Positions 35,380-44,985 of a stretch of 64,000 bases of DNA are shown here, in pieces. Every line of letters begins with the position of its first letter. The first letter of the stretch is position 1. The DNA lies in assembly GCF_042649825.1 (NCBI RefSeq), contig NZ_JBHSAB010000021.1:1-64000 (forward strand), in the 5' to 3' direction. This stretch comes from Legionella_C dresdenensis (GTDB taxonomy: Bacteria; Pseudomonadota; Gammaproteobacteria; Legionellales; Legionellaceae). The notes under the pieces were generated by a model. The model ran no database searches and was not told where the DNA came from. It saw only the letters and a program-made list of their open reading frames with translations. The translations under genes were made by a program, and so were the position numbers.

Positions 35380-37206
35380 ATGAAAGATTTAACCGCTTTA
35401 CTTGCAAACCTGCCTCAGGAACCAGGCGTTTACCGCATGCTGGATGCGGATAATAATATCTTGTATGTCGGTAAAGCCAGCAATTTAAAAAAGCGGGTCA
35501 GTAGTTATTTTACCAAACAGAATACCGGCGCTAAAACACGATCGCTAGTCAATCAGATAGTCGATATTGATATCAGCATTACCCGCAGTGAAACAGAAGC
35601 TTTGCTGTTGGAAAGCAACCTTATCAAGCAGCTGCGGCCAAAATATAACGTCTTAATGCGGGATGATAAGTCGTATCCCTATATTCATGTATCCAATAGT
35701 AATAAATACCCGCGCATGGAGTTATACCGTAGTAAGAAAAAACCGGTAAAAGGCATTTATTTCGGCCCTTATCCAAGCGCTTCCTCTGTCCGGGAAACGC
35801 TGAACACCATTCAAAAGGTATTTAAAATCCGCAATTGCCGTGATAGCTATTTTAATGCCCGTTCACGGCCTTGCCTGCAATACCAGATTAAGCGTTGTAC
35901 AGCGCCTTGTACCGGATATATTTCGCAAGCGGATTATCAGCTATCGGTAGATGACGCAATACGTTTCCTTCAGGGTAAAAGCCAACAGATTATTGCTGAA
36001 TTAACCGCACGGATGAATGATGCAGTAGCAAGGCTTGCCTATGAAGAGGCGGCTGTCTTGCGCGATCAGATTAAAAGCTTGCGATTGGTGCAGGAGCAAC
36101 AGGGGATTGTCCAGTTACGCGGGGATGCAGATGTGATTGCTATTGAGGCGCAACCTGGTTTTGCCTGTGTCCAATGTGTTACGGTACGTGAAGGTCAAGT
36201 AATCAGCAGTCAGAGCTTTTTCCCTGTAGTACCTTATTCTCAGCTTGATGAAGATGATTTACGGCAGGAGGTTCTGGAGGCGTTTGTAGCATTTTATTAT
36301 CTTGATTACAGCGAGCGTATTCCGGCTTTGATTATCCTGGACCAGGCCTTGCCTGATCTCACCATGATAGAAGAGATGTTGAGTGGGGTACGCGGAAAAA
36401 ATATGACTATCCAGACTAAACCCCGCGGTACTAAAGCACGCTGGCTTGATTTTGCGCGTAATAATTTAAAACTGGCTATAGCTGAGCACGAGGCATCTGC
36501 TGCGACCATAAGACGCCGCTATCAGGCTTTGGTTAACTTACTTAATCTTCCATGTGATATTGCACGCATGGAATGTTTTGATATTAGCCATACTCAAGGC
36601 CAGTCAACGATTGCTTCTTGTGTTGTGTTTGATAGTCAGGGCCCTAAAAAAAGCGAATATCGCCGTTTTAATATCGAAGGCATTACTCCGGGTGATGATT
36701 ATGCTGCGATGAAACAGGCATTGACCCGCCGTTTTAAACGGCTGGTTAGTCAGCAGGATTTTCCGGATATTTTGATTATTGATGGCGGTAAAGGGCAGGT
36801 GGCTATTGCACAGCAAGTGCTCGCTGAATTAGAAGTGCAGAGTGTTACTGTACTTGGCATTGCCAAAGGACCTGATCGTAAGGCTGGGTGGGAGCGGTTG
36901 CTTCTGGCGGCGGAAGGTACAGAAATCACGTTGCCCGCTGACTCTCCTGCGCTGCATTTATTACAACATATTCGCGATGAAGCGCATCGCTTTGCTATTA
37001 CCTGGCACCGTAAAAAGCGGCAAAAAGCGGGCCTTGAATCAAGTCTTGAATTGATTGAAGGGGTTGGTCCAAAACGTCGTCAGGCATTATTACAACGTTT
37101 TGGCGGTCTGCGGGAGCTTGCCCGGGCGCCGCAGGATGAAATTGCCAAAGTGCCAGGGATCAGTGCTGAACTGGCAATTCGTATTTATCAACATTTCCAT
37201 CAATGA
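35380..37206 (+). CDS. uvrC: excinuclease ABC subunit C
   Basis: UvrC makes the dual incisions in nucleotide excision repair. The 608-aa length is normal. Domains: N-terminal GIY-YIG nuclease (PGVYRMLDADNNILYVGKAS), a Cys-containing linker (RPCLQYQIKRCTAPC), a UVR motif (about 203-238, EEAAVLRDQIKSL), an RNase H-like endonuclease (MECFDISHTQGQ and LIIDGGKGQ) and C-terminal HhH (IEGVGPKRRQALLQRFGG). It is co-transcribed with letA. Unlike E. coli, pgsA does not follow; a REP array does. Confidence 0.97.
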   Translation: MKDLTALLANLPQEPGVYRMLDADNNILYVGKASNLKKRVSSYFTKQNTGAKTRSLVNQIVDIDISITRSETEALLLESNLIKQLRPKYNVLMRDDKSYPYIHVSNSNKYPRMELYRSKKKPVKGIYFGPYPSASSVRETLNTIQKVFKIRNCRDSYFNARSRPCLQYQIKRCTAPCTGYISQADYQLSVDDAIRFLQGKSQQIIAELTARMNDAVARLAYEEAAVLRDQIKSLRLVQEQQGIVQLRGDADVIAIEAQPGFACVQCVTVREGQVISSQSFFPVVPYSQLDEDDLRQEVLEAFVAFYYLDYSERIPALIILDQALPDLTMIEEMLSGVRGKNMTIQTKPRGTKARWLDFARNNLKLAIAEHEASAATIRRRYQALVNLLNLPCDIARMECFDISHTQGQSTIASCVVFDSQGPKKSEYRRFNIEGITPGDDYAAMKQALTRRFKRLVSQQDFPDILIIDGGKGQVAIAQQVLAELEVQSVTVLGIAKGPDRKAGWERLLLAAEGTEITLPADSPALHLLQHIRDEAHRFAITWHRKKRQKAGLESSLELIEGVGPKRRQALLQRFGGLRELARAPQDEIAKVPGISAELAIRIYQHFHQ

Positions 37207-37224
37207 GGTAAAGACTCTTTTTCT

Positions 37225-37733
37225 CCCTCTCCCCAACCCTCTCCCGATACGGGAGAGGGAGCAAATATAAGTCCTCTCATATCGGGAGAGCCAAGGAGAG
37301 GGCATTTCCCCCTGAAGTCCCCTCTCCCGTATCGGGAGAGGGTTAGGGAGAGGGTATTTCCACTTAGTCCTTCTCCCATATCGGAAGATCCAAGGAGAGG
37401 GCATTTCCCCCTAAAGTCCCCTCTCCCGTATCGGGAGAGGGCTAGGGAGAGGGTATTTCCACTTAGTCCTCTCCCATATTGGGAGAGCCAAGGGAGAGGG
37501 CATTTCCCCCTGAAGTCCCCTCTCCCGTATCGGGAGAGGACTAGGGAGAGGGTATTTTAGTCCTCTCCCATATTGGGAGAGCCAAGGAGAGGGCATTTCC
37601 CCCTGAAGTCCCCTCTCCCGTATCGGGAGAGGGCTAGGGAGAGGGTATTTTAGTCCTCTCCCATATTGGGAGAGCCAGGGAGAGGGTATTTCCACTTAGT
37701 CCTCTCATATTGGGAGAGCCAAGGAGAGGGCAT
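37225..37733. repeat. REP/BIME array, ~95-125-bp composite units
   Basis: Alternating palindromes CCCTCTCCCGTATCGGGAGA and TCCTCTCCCATATTGGGAG recur with conserved linkers (GGCATTTCCCCCTGAAGT, GGGTATTTCCACTTAG). About four to five composite units are present, with small length differences from loss of linker pieces. It shares the cgggagaggg core with the 17701-18192 array, but the linkers differ. It fills most of 37207-37945. Long open frames crossing it are repeat translations, not genes. Confidence 0.9.
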
Positions 37734-37945
37734 TTTCCACAACCATTCCTCTAACTTATTGCTTATATTAAAATTTTTTTGTAGGCTGTGCCCCTTTAAA
37801 GACCTTTTATTATATAAACTTGTCGATATTGAACACTATGACTAAACTTTTTTTATAAACGTCCGAAAAATTTGTAGCAGACGTTTTGAAATTTAAGCAT
37901 GCTTCTTGCATGATGCATAATACTAATAATGATTGGGGGATCACG

Positions 37946-38671
37946 ATGAAACGACTACTGGTTGTGATTGGAATGCTAATGTCTGCATTTTCCGTCAATG
38001 CAGCAAGTTACTTTGGAACTGCGCTTTGCGCATATCCCCAATATCAATGCATTAAAATATCCAAAAACCAAAGCTGGGATACTATGTTTCCCGATGAACA
38101 ACAGCGGGATATTGTTCAACGGCTTAACCGCAGCTATAACTATTTATGGGCAGGTAAGGAAATTGTTGTTCCCCGTAATATGGAAAATAAAACGCTGTTG
38201 GATTTCTCGCCTTTTCCGTTAACCATTCAACCAGACGGTGAAAAACAAATCATAGTCGACCAGGATAAACTGGCCTGGGCTGCGTATGACATCGATGGCA
38301 AGCTGGTTAAATGGGGTCCTATTTCTTCTGGCCGGGACAAGTGCTCGGACAGTAACCGTTCTTGCCGCACAATGACTGGTATTTTCCACTTCTTCAGTAA
38401 AGAAAATGAAAAATGCCGTTCCAATGTCTATCCTGTCGGAAAAGGCGGCGCTAAAATGCCTTATTGCATGTATTTCCATAAAGGGTTTGCGTTACACGGT
38501 TCAGATGATATTCCGGGATATCGCGCAAGCCATGGTTGCGTCCGTATGTTTACCCGGGATGCATTGTGGTTAAACCATGAGTTTGTCGAAGTTGCCAATC
38601 CCAAGGCAAATTTTGCCGGCACAAAAATCATTGTGCGTCCTGTCGTCACAACTGGAGATAAACAATCATGA
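37946..38671 (+). CDS. enhA: enhanced-entry protein EnhA, L,D-transpeptidase
   Basis: The 241-aa exported protein has a signal peptide (MKRLLVVIGMLMSAFSVNA). A LysM-like segment (about 33-78, ending GKEIVVPRN) precedes a YkuD L,D-transpeptidase domain with His184 (FALHGSDD) and catalytic Cys198 (SHGCVRM). The start is fixed by GGGGGA upstream and by the signal peptide; a longer frame begins at 37886. It crosslinks or modifies peptidoglycan in the periplasm. The order with enhB (4-bp overlap) and the Sel1-repeat enhC matches the enhABC locus of Legionella pneumophila, linked to host-cell entry. Confidence 0.9.
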   Translation: MKRLLVVIGMLMSAFSVNAASYFGTALCAYPQYQCIKISKNQSWDTMFPDEQQRDIVQRLNRSYNYLWAGKEIVVPRNMENKTLLDFSPFPLTIQPDGEKQIIVDQDKLAWAAYDIDGKLVKWGPISSGRDKCSDSNRSCRTMTGIFHFFSKENEKCRSNVYPVGKGGAKMPYCMYFHKGFALHGSDDIPGYRASHGCVRMFTRDALWLNHEFVEVANPKANFAGTKIIVRPVVTTGDKQS

Positions 38672-39177
38672 AAAAAATTGCCAGCTTAAGCATTCTACTT
38701 TGTGCGTTCACTGCGGCAAACGCATTTGCGGCAGAGAAAGAAGATGACCGCAATCCGATTGGATGTCGTGACGTTGGCTACCAGTTTGATTTGAAAACAT
38801 TACAATTATTGCCGCACAACGCCGGTGCCGGACAATCGATGTATTTTATTTACAATTCTTCTCCTCAGACAGTCACCCTGTATCAGATGCGAGGCGAAGA
38901 CAGTTCACGAAGCATGTATTTAAATCATGCGATTGGCGGTAAACAGTGGGCGGTGCTGTCAACCAGTGAACGAAAAATGAAATATATCTGCGCAACGCCT
39001 GATTCAAAATCACGCTACGGTAAAATTACCGATTGTTCCGAAATGTTGCGGGTTTGCGAGTATATTAATGTTAAATATGGCTTGAATAATCGAGGGAATT
39101 ACTGGCTGGTAAACAGTAATACAAAAAATGGTGCGATACGGGAAGTAGTGCATTATGGCATTATTCCTGGCGTATAA
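38668..39177 (+). CDS. enhB: enhanced-entry protein EnhB
   Basis: The 169-aa exported protein has a signal peptide (MKKIASLSILLCAFTAANAFA, cleavage near AFA/AEK; four paired-looking Cys residues follow in the mature part). The mature domain shows QSMYFIYNSSPQTVTLYQM and KMKYICATPDSKS. I recognise it mainly by position between EnhA- and EnhC-type genes. It overlaps enhA by 4 bp and precedes enhC by 43 bp. The molecular function is unknown. Confidence 0.82.
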   Translation: MKKIASLSILLCAFTAANAFAAEKEDDRNPIGCRDVGYQFDLKTLQLLPHNAGAGQSMYFIYNSSPQTVTLYQMRGEDSSRSMYLNHAIGGKQWAVLSTSERKMKYICATPDSKSRYGKITDCSEMLRVCEYINVKYGLNNRGNYWLVNSNTKNGAIREVVHYGIIPGV

Positions 39178-39220
39178 ATAAGAATTCGCTGCCGTTAACA
39201 AAATAATAAAGGAAATCGCC

Positions 39221-42200
39221 ATGAAAACAATTGCGCCATGGTTTTGTCTGGTTGCAGCGGCTGGTAGTCAGGCATTTGCTGCTGAGGGTATCGATGCTTA
39301 TCGACAAGGAAATTTTACTCTGGCTGCGCAAAGCCTGGCTTCGGAAAGTCAGGATCCGGTAGTCAATTACTATTTGGGGATGATGCGCCTTTACGGCTAC
39401 GGCGAATTAAAAAACAACCAGTTGGCGCTCCGTTACTTTACCAAGTCAGCAGAGAAAGGGTTTTTGCCGGCGCAAAAGTTATTAGCCAGTTATTATCTGA
39501 CTAAAGCCGTGAACCCTGAACAAGCGCTTTACTGGTACAAAAAAGCAGCCGCCAAAGATGATACTACAGCGCAAATGTACTGTGCTGCAGCCTATTTGTT
39601 TGGTTACGGTACCAGGGCAAATTCCGACGCGGCAAGAGCCTATTATATTGAAGCGGCAAAAAACGGTAACGCGATTGCCCAATATGCCCTTGCCCGTAAT
39701 TTTCTGGATAGTCGAGACAACCGCAGCAAGAAACTTGGTGTTATCTGGCTGGGCAAATCTGCCGCACAGAGTAATCCAATGGCGCTAACCAAACTGGCTG
39801 AACTTTACACGACTGGAACACTGGTTGCCAAAGATCCAGCCAAAGCGCAAGAACTACTCCTTGCCGCTACTAATCAGGATTATGTACCAGCAATGATTGC
39901 GCTTGGTGATATCGCCCAGAAAGAGAATAACCTGCAACAGGCTAAAGATTGGTTTAGCAAGGCAGTTGAGAAAAAGAATCTTGATGCGCAAGTGGCTCTG
40001 GCAAATCTTTATGCCGATAAAAACAGTCCGTTTTATAATGCCAGGAACGGTTTTGACTTAATGCTTAAAGCGGCCGAACAGGGCTCAACAAAAGCCCAAC
40101 TCGCGGTTTCAGCAATGTATAAAGATGGACTAGGTGTTACTGCCGATGAAAAACAGGCGGCCCATTGGCAATTAATGGCGCAGGCCAGACAAGCCAAGCC
40201 AACTGATGTCATCGCAAGCGTTAACGTGGCAAGGTGGTTGAGCAATGGCAAAGATGATAATTTTGAAGACGCTTATAAGCTTGGCGGAATTTATACTGCC
40301 TGGACTAATCCATCAGCTTTAAAAGAAAACAATTATAATCAACCGCCGCAAATGGATGTAATCACTCGCAAGGTTCTGTATAAGCCCCAGTTTGTGATGA
40401 CTCAACCTGGCGATATTCCTGTTAATGAATATTTTGATATTCTTGCGCCTACCTTAAGCGGTGCAGAATCGAATGACTGGTCATTCCCCCGGTATTCATT
40501 AGATGACCAGATAATGACGCTGCTGAAAAACGATTCATTGGTATTAAGGCATGATACGAATACTTCCCTGCTTGATAAAGACAAAACGCAGCCACAGGAA
40601 AATACGGTAAAGCCATTTGATTATATCAAAGAAAAAACCGCAGGATGGAAGCAGTATTCAAATTATCAGACTGCATTAAGCAGGCTTTATGGCCAGGCGA
40701 TCCTTGGCGATTCAGCAGCACAATTTGAGCTAGGTCAATTGTATCAATATGGTGTAATTGTGGCTAAAAATCCGCAACAGGCCATTGCCTATTATCAATT
40801 GGCCGCGCTGCAGCAAGACGTACGCGCTGAATACAATCTCGGGATTATTTACCTCGAAGGGCAGACAAATCCGGTTGATTATCAGCGTGGTATTGAATGG
40901 ATGACTGATGCAGCTTTTAAAGGCAACCCTTACGCCCAATACGCATTGGCCAATATTTTTGAAAAAGGGCTTAAAGATCCGGCTGGCGCTGTCGTGGTTA
41001 ATCCTGATCACCAGCAGGCAATGGCCATGTATTATCTCGCATCGTCTAACCATTTTGGGCCGGCAGAATACCGCTTGGCTGATTATCTGGTTAAAGAGAA
41101 ATGGGCTGGCTTAAGCGTCGCTGCACGCCAAAACCGTAATAATCTTATTAAACGTCTGTATGAAGGGGCAAGTAAAGAAGGCATTGCCGAAGCGGTGCTG
41201 CCGCTGGCGTTTTATAATGCCATGGATACTAATCCGGCCAAACAGGCTCAGGCATTCGCTGTAGCCAAAAAACAGGCAGAACAGGGAAATCAGGAGGCTG
41301 CTTTATTGACTGGTATGATGTATGAGCGCGGTCTGGGTGTGGCCGCCAATAAAACCGAAGCGTTACGTTGGTATAAGCAATCAGGCAGTAACCCGGTAAG
41401 CAATTTTATTTTAGGTACTTATTACAGTGAAGGGATCAGCTTGCCTAAAGATGTAGCCAAAGGGAAACAGCTTTTACAGCAGGCAGCCAATGCCAATTTC
41501 TCCTATGCTAACCTCAATCTGGCGGTGCTGCAGCAGCAAACAGGGCAGGATTTCCTGGCTGAGCTTGATAAGGCAAGGCAACTGGGCAATAGCAAAGCCG
41601 GATTGTTGCTGGCGGACTACTATCTGCAACAGGCTAATAATCCGGACAAAATGAAACAGGCCAGAGATATCTATCAGTTCTTTGCTGACAAAGGCGACAA
41701 GGACGGACAACTTAAACTGGCGTTTCTGTATGATCGCGGCCTTGGCGGTGAAAGTAATGTCGCTCAGGCAGCTTACTGGTACAATTTATCGGCAGGTCAA
41801 GGACAACCGATTGCCCAATATTTGCTTGGCCAGATGTATCAAATGGGCAGAATAGATAAAGAGCCTGATTATGCTCAGGCTAAAAGATGGTATGCAGCTG
41901 CCCAGGCAAGCTATACACCCGCGTCTGTCGCACTGGGGTATATCTATGATACGGTAGATGCTGATTACGCCAATGCTGCCAAAAACTACATTCTGGCTGC
42001 CAATTCCGGTGATGCAATTGGCCAGTACGACCTGGGGCTGATTTATGAAAATGGTAAAGGACAATCGGTTGATCGTGAAAAAGCCAAACTTTACTACCAG
42101 AAAGCGGCAGAGCAGGGTTATGCCAAGGCGATGAGCCAATTGGCAAATCTATTGTTCTATGGTATCAACGGCAAGCGCGATCAGGAACTGGCTCTAGCCT

Positions 42201-42859
42201 GGTATAAGAAAGCGGCCAGCCTGAATGATAATGACGCCTTGTACCAGCTTGGCCTGTTGTCAGAAACCGGGGTTGCAACCCAGCTTGATTACCCTGGTGC
42301 AGTTAATTTCTATCAGCGTGCGTCAGAACAGGGTAATGAAAAAGCCAAAATGGCGCTGGCAAGGATGTATCAGTATGGTCTTGGCGTACCTCAGGATATG
42401 CAGCATGCCGCTGACATCTACAAGCAATTGGCAGAGAATCATAATGCCTACGCCCAATACCAACTGGCAATGATTTACCTTGATGGTTCGTTAGGTCAGC
42501 GACAACCAGAGCAAGGTAAGACATTATTACAACGTGCCAGTGTAAACGGTAGTCCCCAGGCCCAAAAACTGGTACAACGCCTGACTGCTCTACAAGAGCC
42601 GCGCGCAAGCTTTATCGAATCAGTGGTTGTCAATCAGGCGCCTGTGCTTGCCAATCAGCCAGCTGACTTGATATACATGGATGCGTTGAATGAATGGAAC
42701 CGCGGTGATGAAACCATGTCAAGAATGATTCTCGACAAACTCAGAACCCAGTACCCGCAATTCGCTCCGGCAAAACGCGCTTATGAGCAGCTTAACCAGC
42801 ATATGGGTAAAGATTTGCTGGGACAAAACGCTCAGGAAAAGCAGGATCAAAAAGCGTAG
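39221..42859 (+). CDS. enhC: enhanced-entry protein EnhC, Sel1-repeat periplasmic protein
   Basis: The 1212-aa protein has a signal peptide (MKTIAPWFCLVAAAGSQAFA). Numerous Sel1-like repeats of about 36 residues follow (YWYKKAAAKDD, AQYALARNF, AKLYYQKAAEQGYAKAMSQL). The length and repeat content match Legionella EnhC (about 1200 aa). That protein binds the lytic transglycosylase Slt and limits release of muropeptides sensed by NOD1. SD AAAGGA precedes the ATG. A GTTGGGCT-type hairpin follows the stop. It is the last gene of the enhABC operon. Confidence 0.92.
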   Translation: MKTIAPWFCLVAAAGSQAFAAEGIDAYRQGNFTLAAQSLASESQDPVVNYYLGMMRLYGYGELKNNQLALRYFTKSAEKGFLPAQKLLASYYLTKAVNPEQALYWYKKAAAKDDTTAQMYCAAAYLFGYGTRANSDAARAYYIEAAKNGNAIAQYALARNFLDSRDNRSKKLGVIWLGKSAAQSNPMALTKLAELYTTGTLVAKDPAKAQELLLAATNQDYVPAMIALGDIAQKENNLQQAKDWFSKAVEKKNLDAQVALANLYADKNSPFYNARNGFDLMLKAAEQGSTKAQLAVSAMYKDGLGVTADEKQAAHWQLMAQARQAKPTDVIASVNVARWLSNGKDDNFEDAYKLGGIYTAWTNPSALKENNYNQPPQMDVITRKVLYKPQFVMTQPGDIPVNEYFDILAPTLSGAESNDWSFPRYSLDDQIMTLLKNDSLVLRHDTNTSLLDKDKTQPQENTVKPFDYIKEKTAGWKQYSNYQTALSRLYGQAILGDSAAQFELGQLYQYGVIVAKNPQQAIAYYQLAALQQDVRAEYNLGIIYLEGQTNPVDYQRGIEWMTDAAFKGNPYAQYALANIFEKGLKDPAGAVVVNPDHQQAMAMYYLASSNHFGPAEYRLADYLVKEKWAGLSVAARQNRNNLIKRLYEGASKEGIAEAVLPLAFYNAMDTNPAKQAQAFAVAKKQAEQGNQEAALLTGMMYERGLGVAANKTEALRWYKQSGSNPVSNFILGTYYSEGISLPKDVAKGKQLLQQAANANFSYANLNLAVLQQQTGQDFLAELDKARQLGNSKAGLLLADYYLQQANNPDKMKQARDIYQFFADKGDKDGQLKLAFLYDRGLGGESNVAQAAYWYNLSAGQGQPIAQYLLGQMYQMGRIDKEPDYAQAKRWYAAAQASYTPASVALGYIYDTVDADYANAAKNYILAANSGDAIGQYDLGLIYENGKGQSVDREKAKLYYQKAAEQGYAKAMSQLANLLFYGINGKRDQELALAWYKKAASLNDNDALYQLGLLSETGVATQLDYPGAVNFYQRASEQGNEKAKMALARMYQYGLGVPQDMQHAADIYKQLAENHNAYAQYQLAMIYLDGSLGQRQPEQGKTLLQRASVNGSPQAQKLVQRLTALQEPRASFIESVVVNQAPVLANQPADLIYMDALNEWNRGDETMSRMILDKLRTQYPQFAPAKRAYEQLNQHMGKDLLGQNAQEKQDQKA

Positions 42860-42886
42860 ATTGGGCTGCACTTCGTTTAGCCCAAC
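42860..42886. repeat. mini-hairpin after enhC
   Basis: TTGGGCT and AGCCCAA pair around GCACTTCGTTT. It is the same element as 27460-27486 and sits directly after the enhC stop. No T-run follows. Confidence 0.6.
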
Positions 42887-42912
42887 CTACGCTTAAGATA
42901 TTATTCAAACCT

Positions 42913-42947
42913 AAAAAAAACGAACCGTATATAAAATACGGTTCGTT
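42913..42947 (-). terminator. rho-independent terminator of rpsT
   Basis: On the minus strand AACGAACCGTAT and ATACGGTTCGTT form a 12-bp perfect stem with a 5-nt loop, overlapping and followed by eight T's (42920-42913). It lies 40 bp after the rpsT stop. Confidence 0.9.
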
Positions 42948-42986
42948 GATATTTATAACGGTTAGAGCGTTTGGAAAATGGTTATT

Positions 42987-43253
42987 TTAAGAAGCCATTG
43001 ATTTAAGATTAGCAACTAACCGGCTTTTAATACGGGCAGCTTTATTCTTGTGGATCAGGCCTTTACCAGCCGCTTTATCGATAACTGGTTGCGCTTTGTT
43101 ATAAGCTGCACGAGCTGCTTCCTGATCGCCTGCTTCAATTGCTTTAACAACATTTTTGATATAAGTACGATACATTGAACGCGCGCTGGCATTGTGCTTA
43201 CGCAGTTTAACGTTTTGACGGGCGCGTTTGATCGCTGATTTAATATTTGCCAC
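42987..43253 (-). CDS. rpsT: 30S ribosomal protein S20
   Basis: S20 binds 16S rRNA near the 5' domain. The 88-aa protein (MANIKSAIKRARQN once the initiator is read as Met) matches S20 over its length, with the basic helical pattern RKHNASARSMYRTYIKNVVKAI. The start is GTG at 43253, with GGAG eight bases upstream. E. coli rpsT also uses a non-ATG start (TTG), tied to translational autoregulation. It is divergent from murJ and ends in a strong terminator. Confidence 0.97.
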   Translation of the reverse strand: MANIKSAIKRARQNVKLRKHNASARSMYRTYIKNVVKAIEAGDQEAARAAYNKAQPVIDKAAGKGLIHKNKAARIKSRLVANLKSMAS

Positions 43254-43428
43254 TTGGAATCTCCACTCTTTCAGTGAACTACAAAAGACTGCGATCATGC
43301 ACAATGCATCGATTTTTGTCAATATCTATAGCGATTTAAAAAAAGATTTACGTGCATAATAGTTCTAAACCAAATATGATTAATGCTCCTTAATGTTATT
43401 TAATACACTTATGTCTGTAACAGAAGCC

Positions 43429-44982
43429 ATGATACCCAAACGCCAAAGTCTGCTCCGATCCACTTCTTTAGTTTCGCTGATGACCTTTTTGTCGCGCCTG
43501 ACCGGGTTTGCCCGCGACATGGTGGTTGCGCAGCTATTTGGAGCGGGGGCCGGTATGGATGCGTTTCTGGTTGCATTCAGAATACCAAATTTTATGCGCC
43601 GCTTGTTTGCCGAAGGCGCATTTTCCCAGGCGTTTGTTCCTGTATTGGCTGAATACCAGCAAACCAGAAGCGTGGAAGATGTGCGCACGTTTGTTGCCCG
43701 GGTGGCCGGGCGTTTGTCTGCGGTATTGTCTATGGTGACTGCTGTCGGCATGATCGCAACACCGCTTATTGTATTGCTTTTTGCTCCCGGCTTTGGCGAG
43801 GGAAGTACCCGTTCAGTCCTGGCTACTGAAATGCTGCGGATTACTTTTCCCTATTTGATGCTTATTTCTCTGACTGCAATGGCCGGAGCGGTACTGAATA
43901 CTTATGGTTATTTTGGCGTGCCTGCTATTACGCCAGTGATGCTGAATCTGTGTATGATAGCGGCAGCGCTTTATTTAGGGCCTCTCAGTCAACCGCCAGT
44001 CAAGGCATTGGCCTGGGGAGTATTAATTGCCGGAATTGCGCAATTTCTGTTTCAACTGCCTTTTCTTTACCAACGCAATCTACTGGTTAAACCACAGTTT
44101 GCGCGTGGCGATGAAGGAGTAAAACGGGTGTTGAAATTAATGATCCCGGCCCTTTTCGGGGTTTCAATCGCCCAAATCAATTTAATGGTCGATTCTATTT
44201 TTGCGTCGTTTTTACAAGTTGGTAGTGTGACCTGGCTTTATTTCACCGATCGATTAACTGATTTTCCACTGGGAATTTTCGGAGTTGCCATTTCAACGGT
44301 GATTTTGCCCCATTTGTCCCGCCGTCATGCTGAGCAGAGCATGACAAAATATTCGCAGGCTCTGGATTGGGGGCTTAAGTCATTGCTGCTGATAGGTGTG
44401 CCATCGGCTGTTGGCCTGGCCTTTTTTTCCGCGCCGATTATCGCCTGTAGTTTTGCTTATGGTAAATTTACCTTAAGTGATTTGCTGCAGACTCAAAAAA
44501 GCTTGATTGCACTTGCTGCCGGAGTGCCTGCTTTTATGATGGTAAAAGTTCTGGCTTCAGGATTTTATGCCCGACAAAATATAAAAACACCCGTCAAGGT
44601 TGGTGCTGCGGCAATGGTGGTAAACAGTGTGCTGTGCGCTATATTTATTGGCTGGTTAGCGCATGCCGGTCTTACTCTGGCATCCTCGCTGGCCGGTTAT
44701 CTCAATTGCGGTATCTTGTGGTTTTTGCTGAAAAGGCGGTCTATTTATCAACCGTCAAGCGGCTGGTGGGGATTTTTAATCAGGCTACTATTGGCCAATG
44801 CTGGAGTTGCTGTTTATTTGTATTTTATGGCAGGCAATGCCAGCGACTGGGTTGCATTGACGCCATTACCAAGGTTGCTGCAATTGGCTGGACATATTAT
44901 CGTTGCGGTAATTATTTATTTTGCCGGTTTGTGGTTAGCAGGAATCCGGGTCAGTGATTTTCGCGGTTTAGTCAGGGAGTAA
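43429..44982 (+). CDS. murJ: lipid II flippase MurJ
   Basis: MurJ flips lipid II across the inner membrane for peptidoglycan synthesis. The product is about 517 aa with 14 predicted membrane helices. Family signatures are visible: LMTFLSRLTGFARDMVVA, FRIPNFMRRLFAEGAFSQAFVPVL and IPALFGVSIAQINLMVD. The start could also be 43411 or 43393; 43429 (MIPKRQSLLRS) gives the usual short N-terminus. pepA-like 44986 follows after 3 bp. Being divergent from rpsT is a common gammaproteobacterial arrangement. Confidence 0.95.
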   Translation: MIPKRQSLLRSTSLVSLMTFLSRLTGFARDMVVAQLFGAGAGMDAFLVAFRIPNFMRRLFAEGAFSQAFVPVLAEYQQTRSVEDVRTFVARVAGRLSAVLSMVTAVGMIATPLIVLLFAPGFGEGSTRSVLATEMLRITFPYLMLISLTAMAGAVLNTYGYFGVPAITPVMLNLCMIAAALYLGPLSQPPVKALAWGVLIAGIAQFLFQLPFLYQRNLLVKPQFARGDEGVKRVLKLMIPALFGVSIAQINLMVDSIFASFLQVGSVTWLYFTDRLTDFPLGIFGVAISTVILPHLSRRHAEQSMTKYSQALDWGLKSLLLIGVPSAVGLAFFSAPIIACSFAYGKFTLSDLLQTQKSLIALAAGVPAFMMVKVLASGFYARQNIKTPVKVGAAAMVVNSVLCAIFIGWLAHAGLTLASSLAGYLNCGILWFLLKRRSIYQPSSGWWGFLIRLLLANAGVAVYLYFMAGNASDWVALTPLPRLLQLAGHIIVAVIIYFAGLWLAGIRVSDFRGLVRE

Positions 44983-44985
44983 GCA

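Noticed and set aside
37411..37695. Open frame reading SPLPIRERGL-type peptides
   Set aside because: It is a translation of the REP array; the codons follow the repeat, not a protein.
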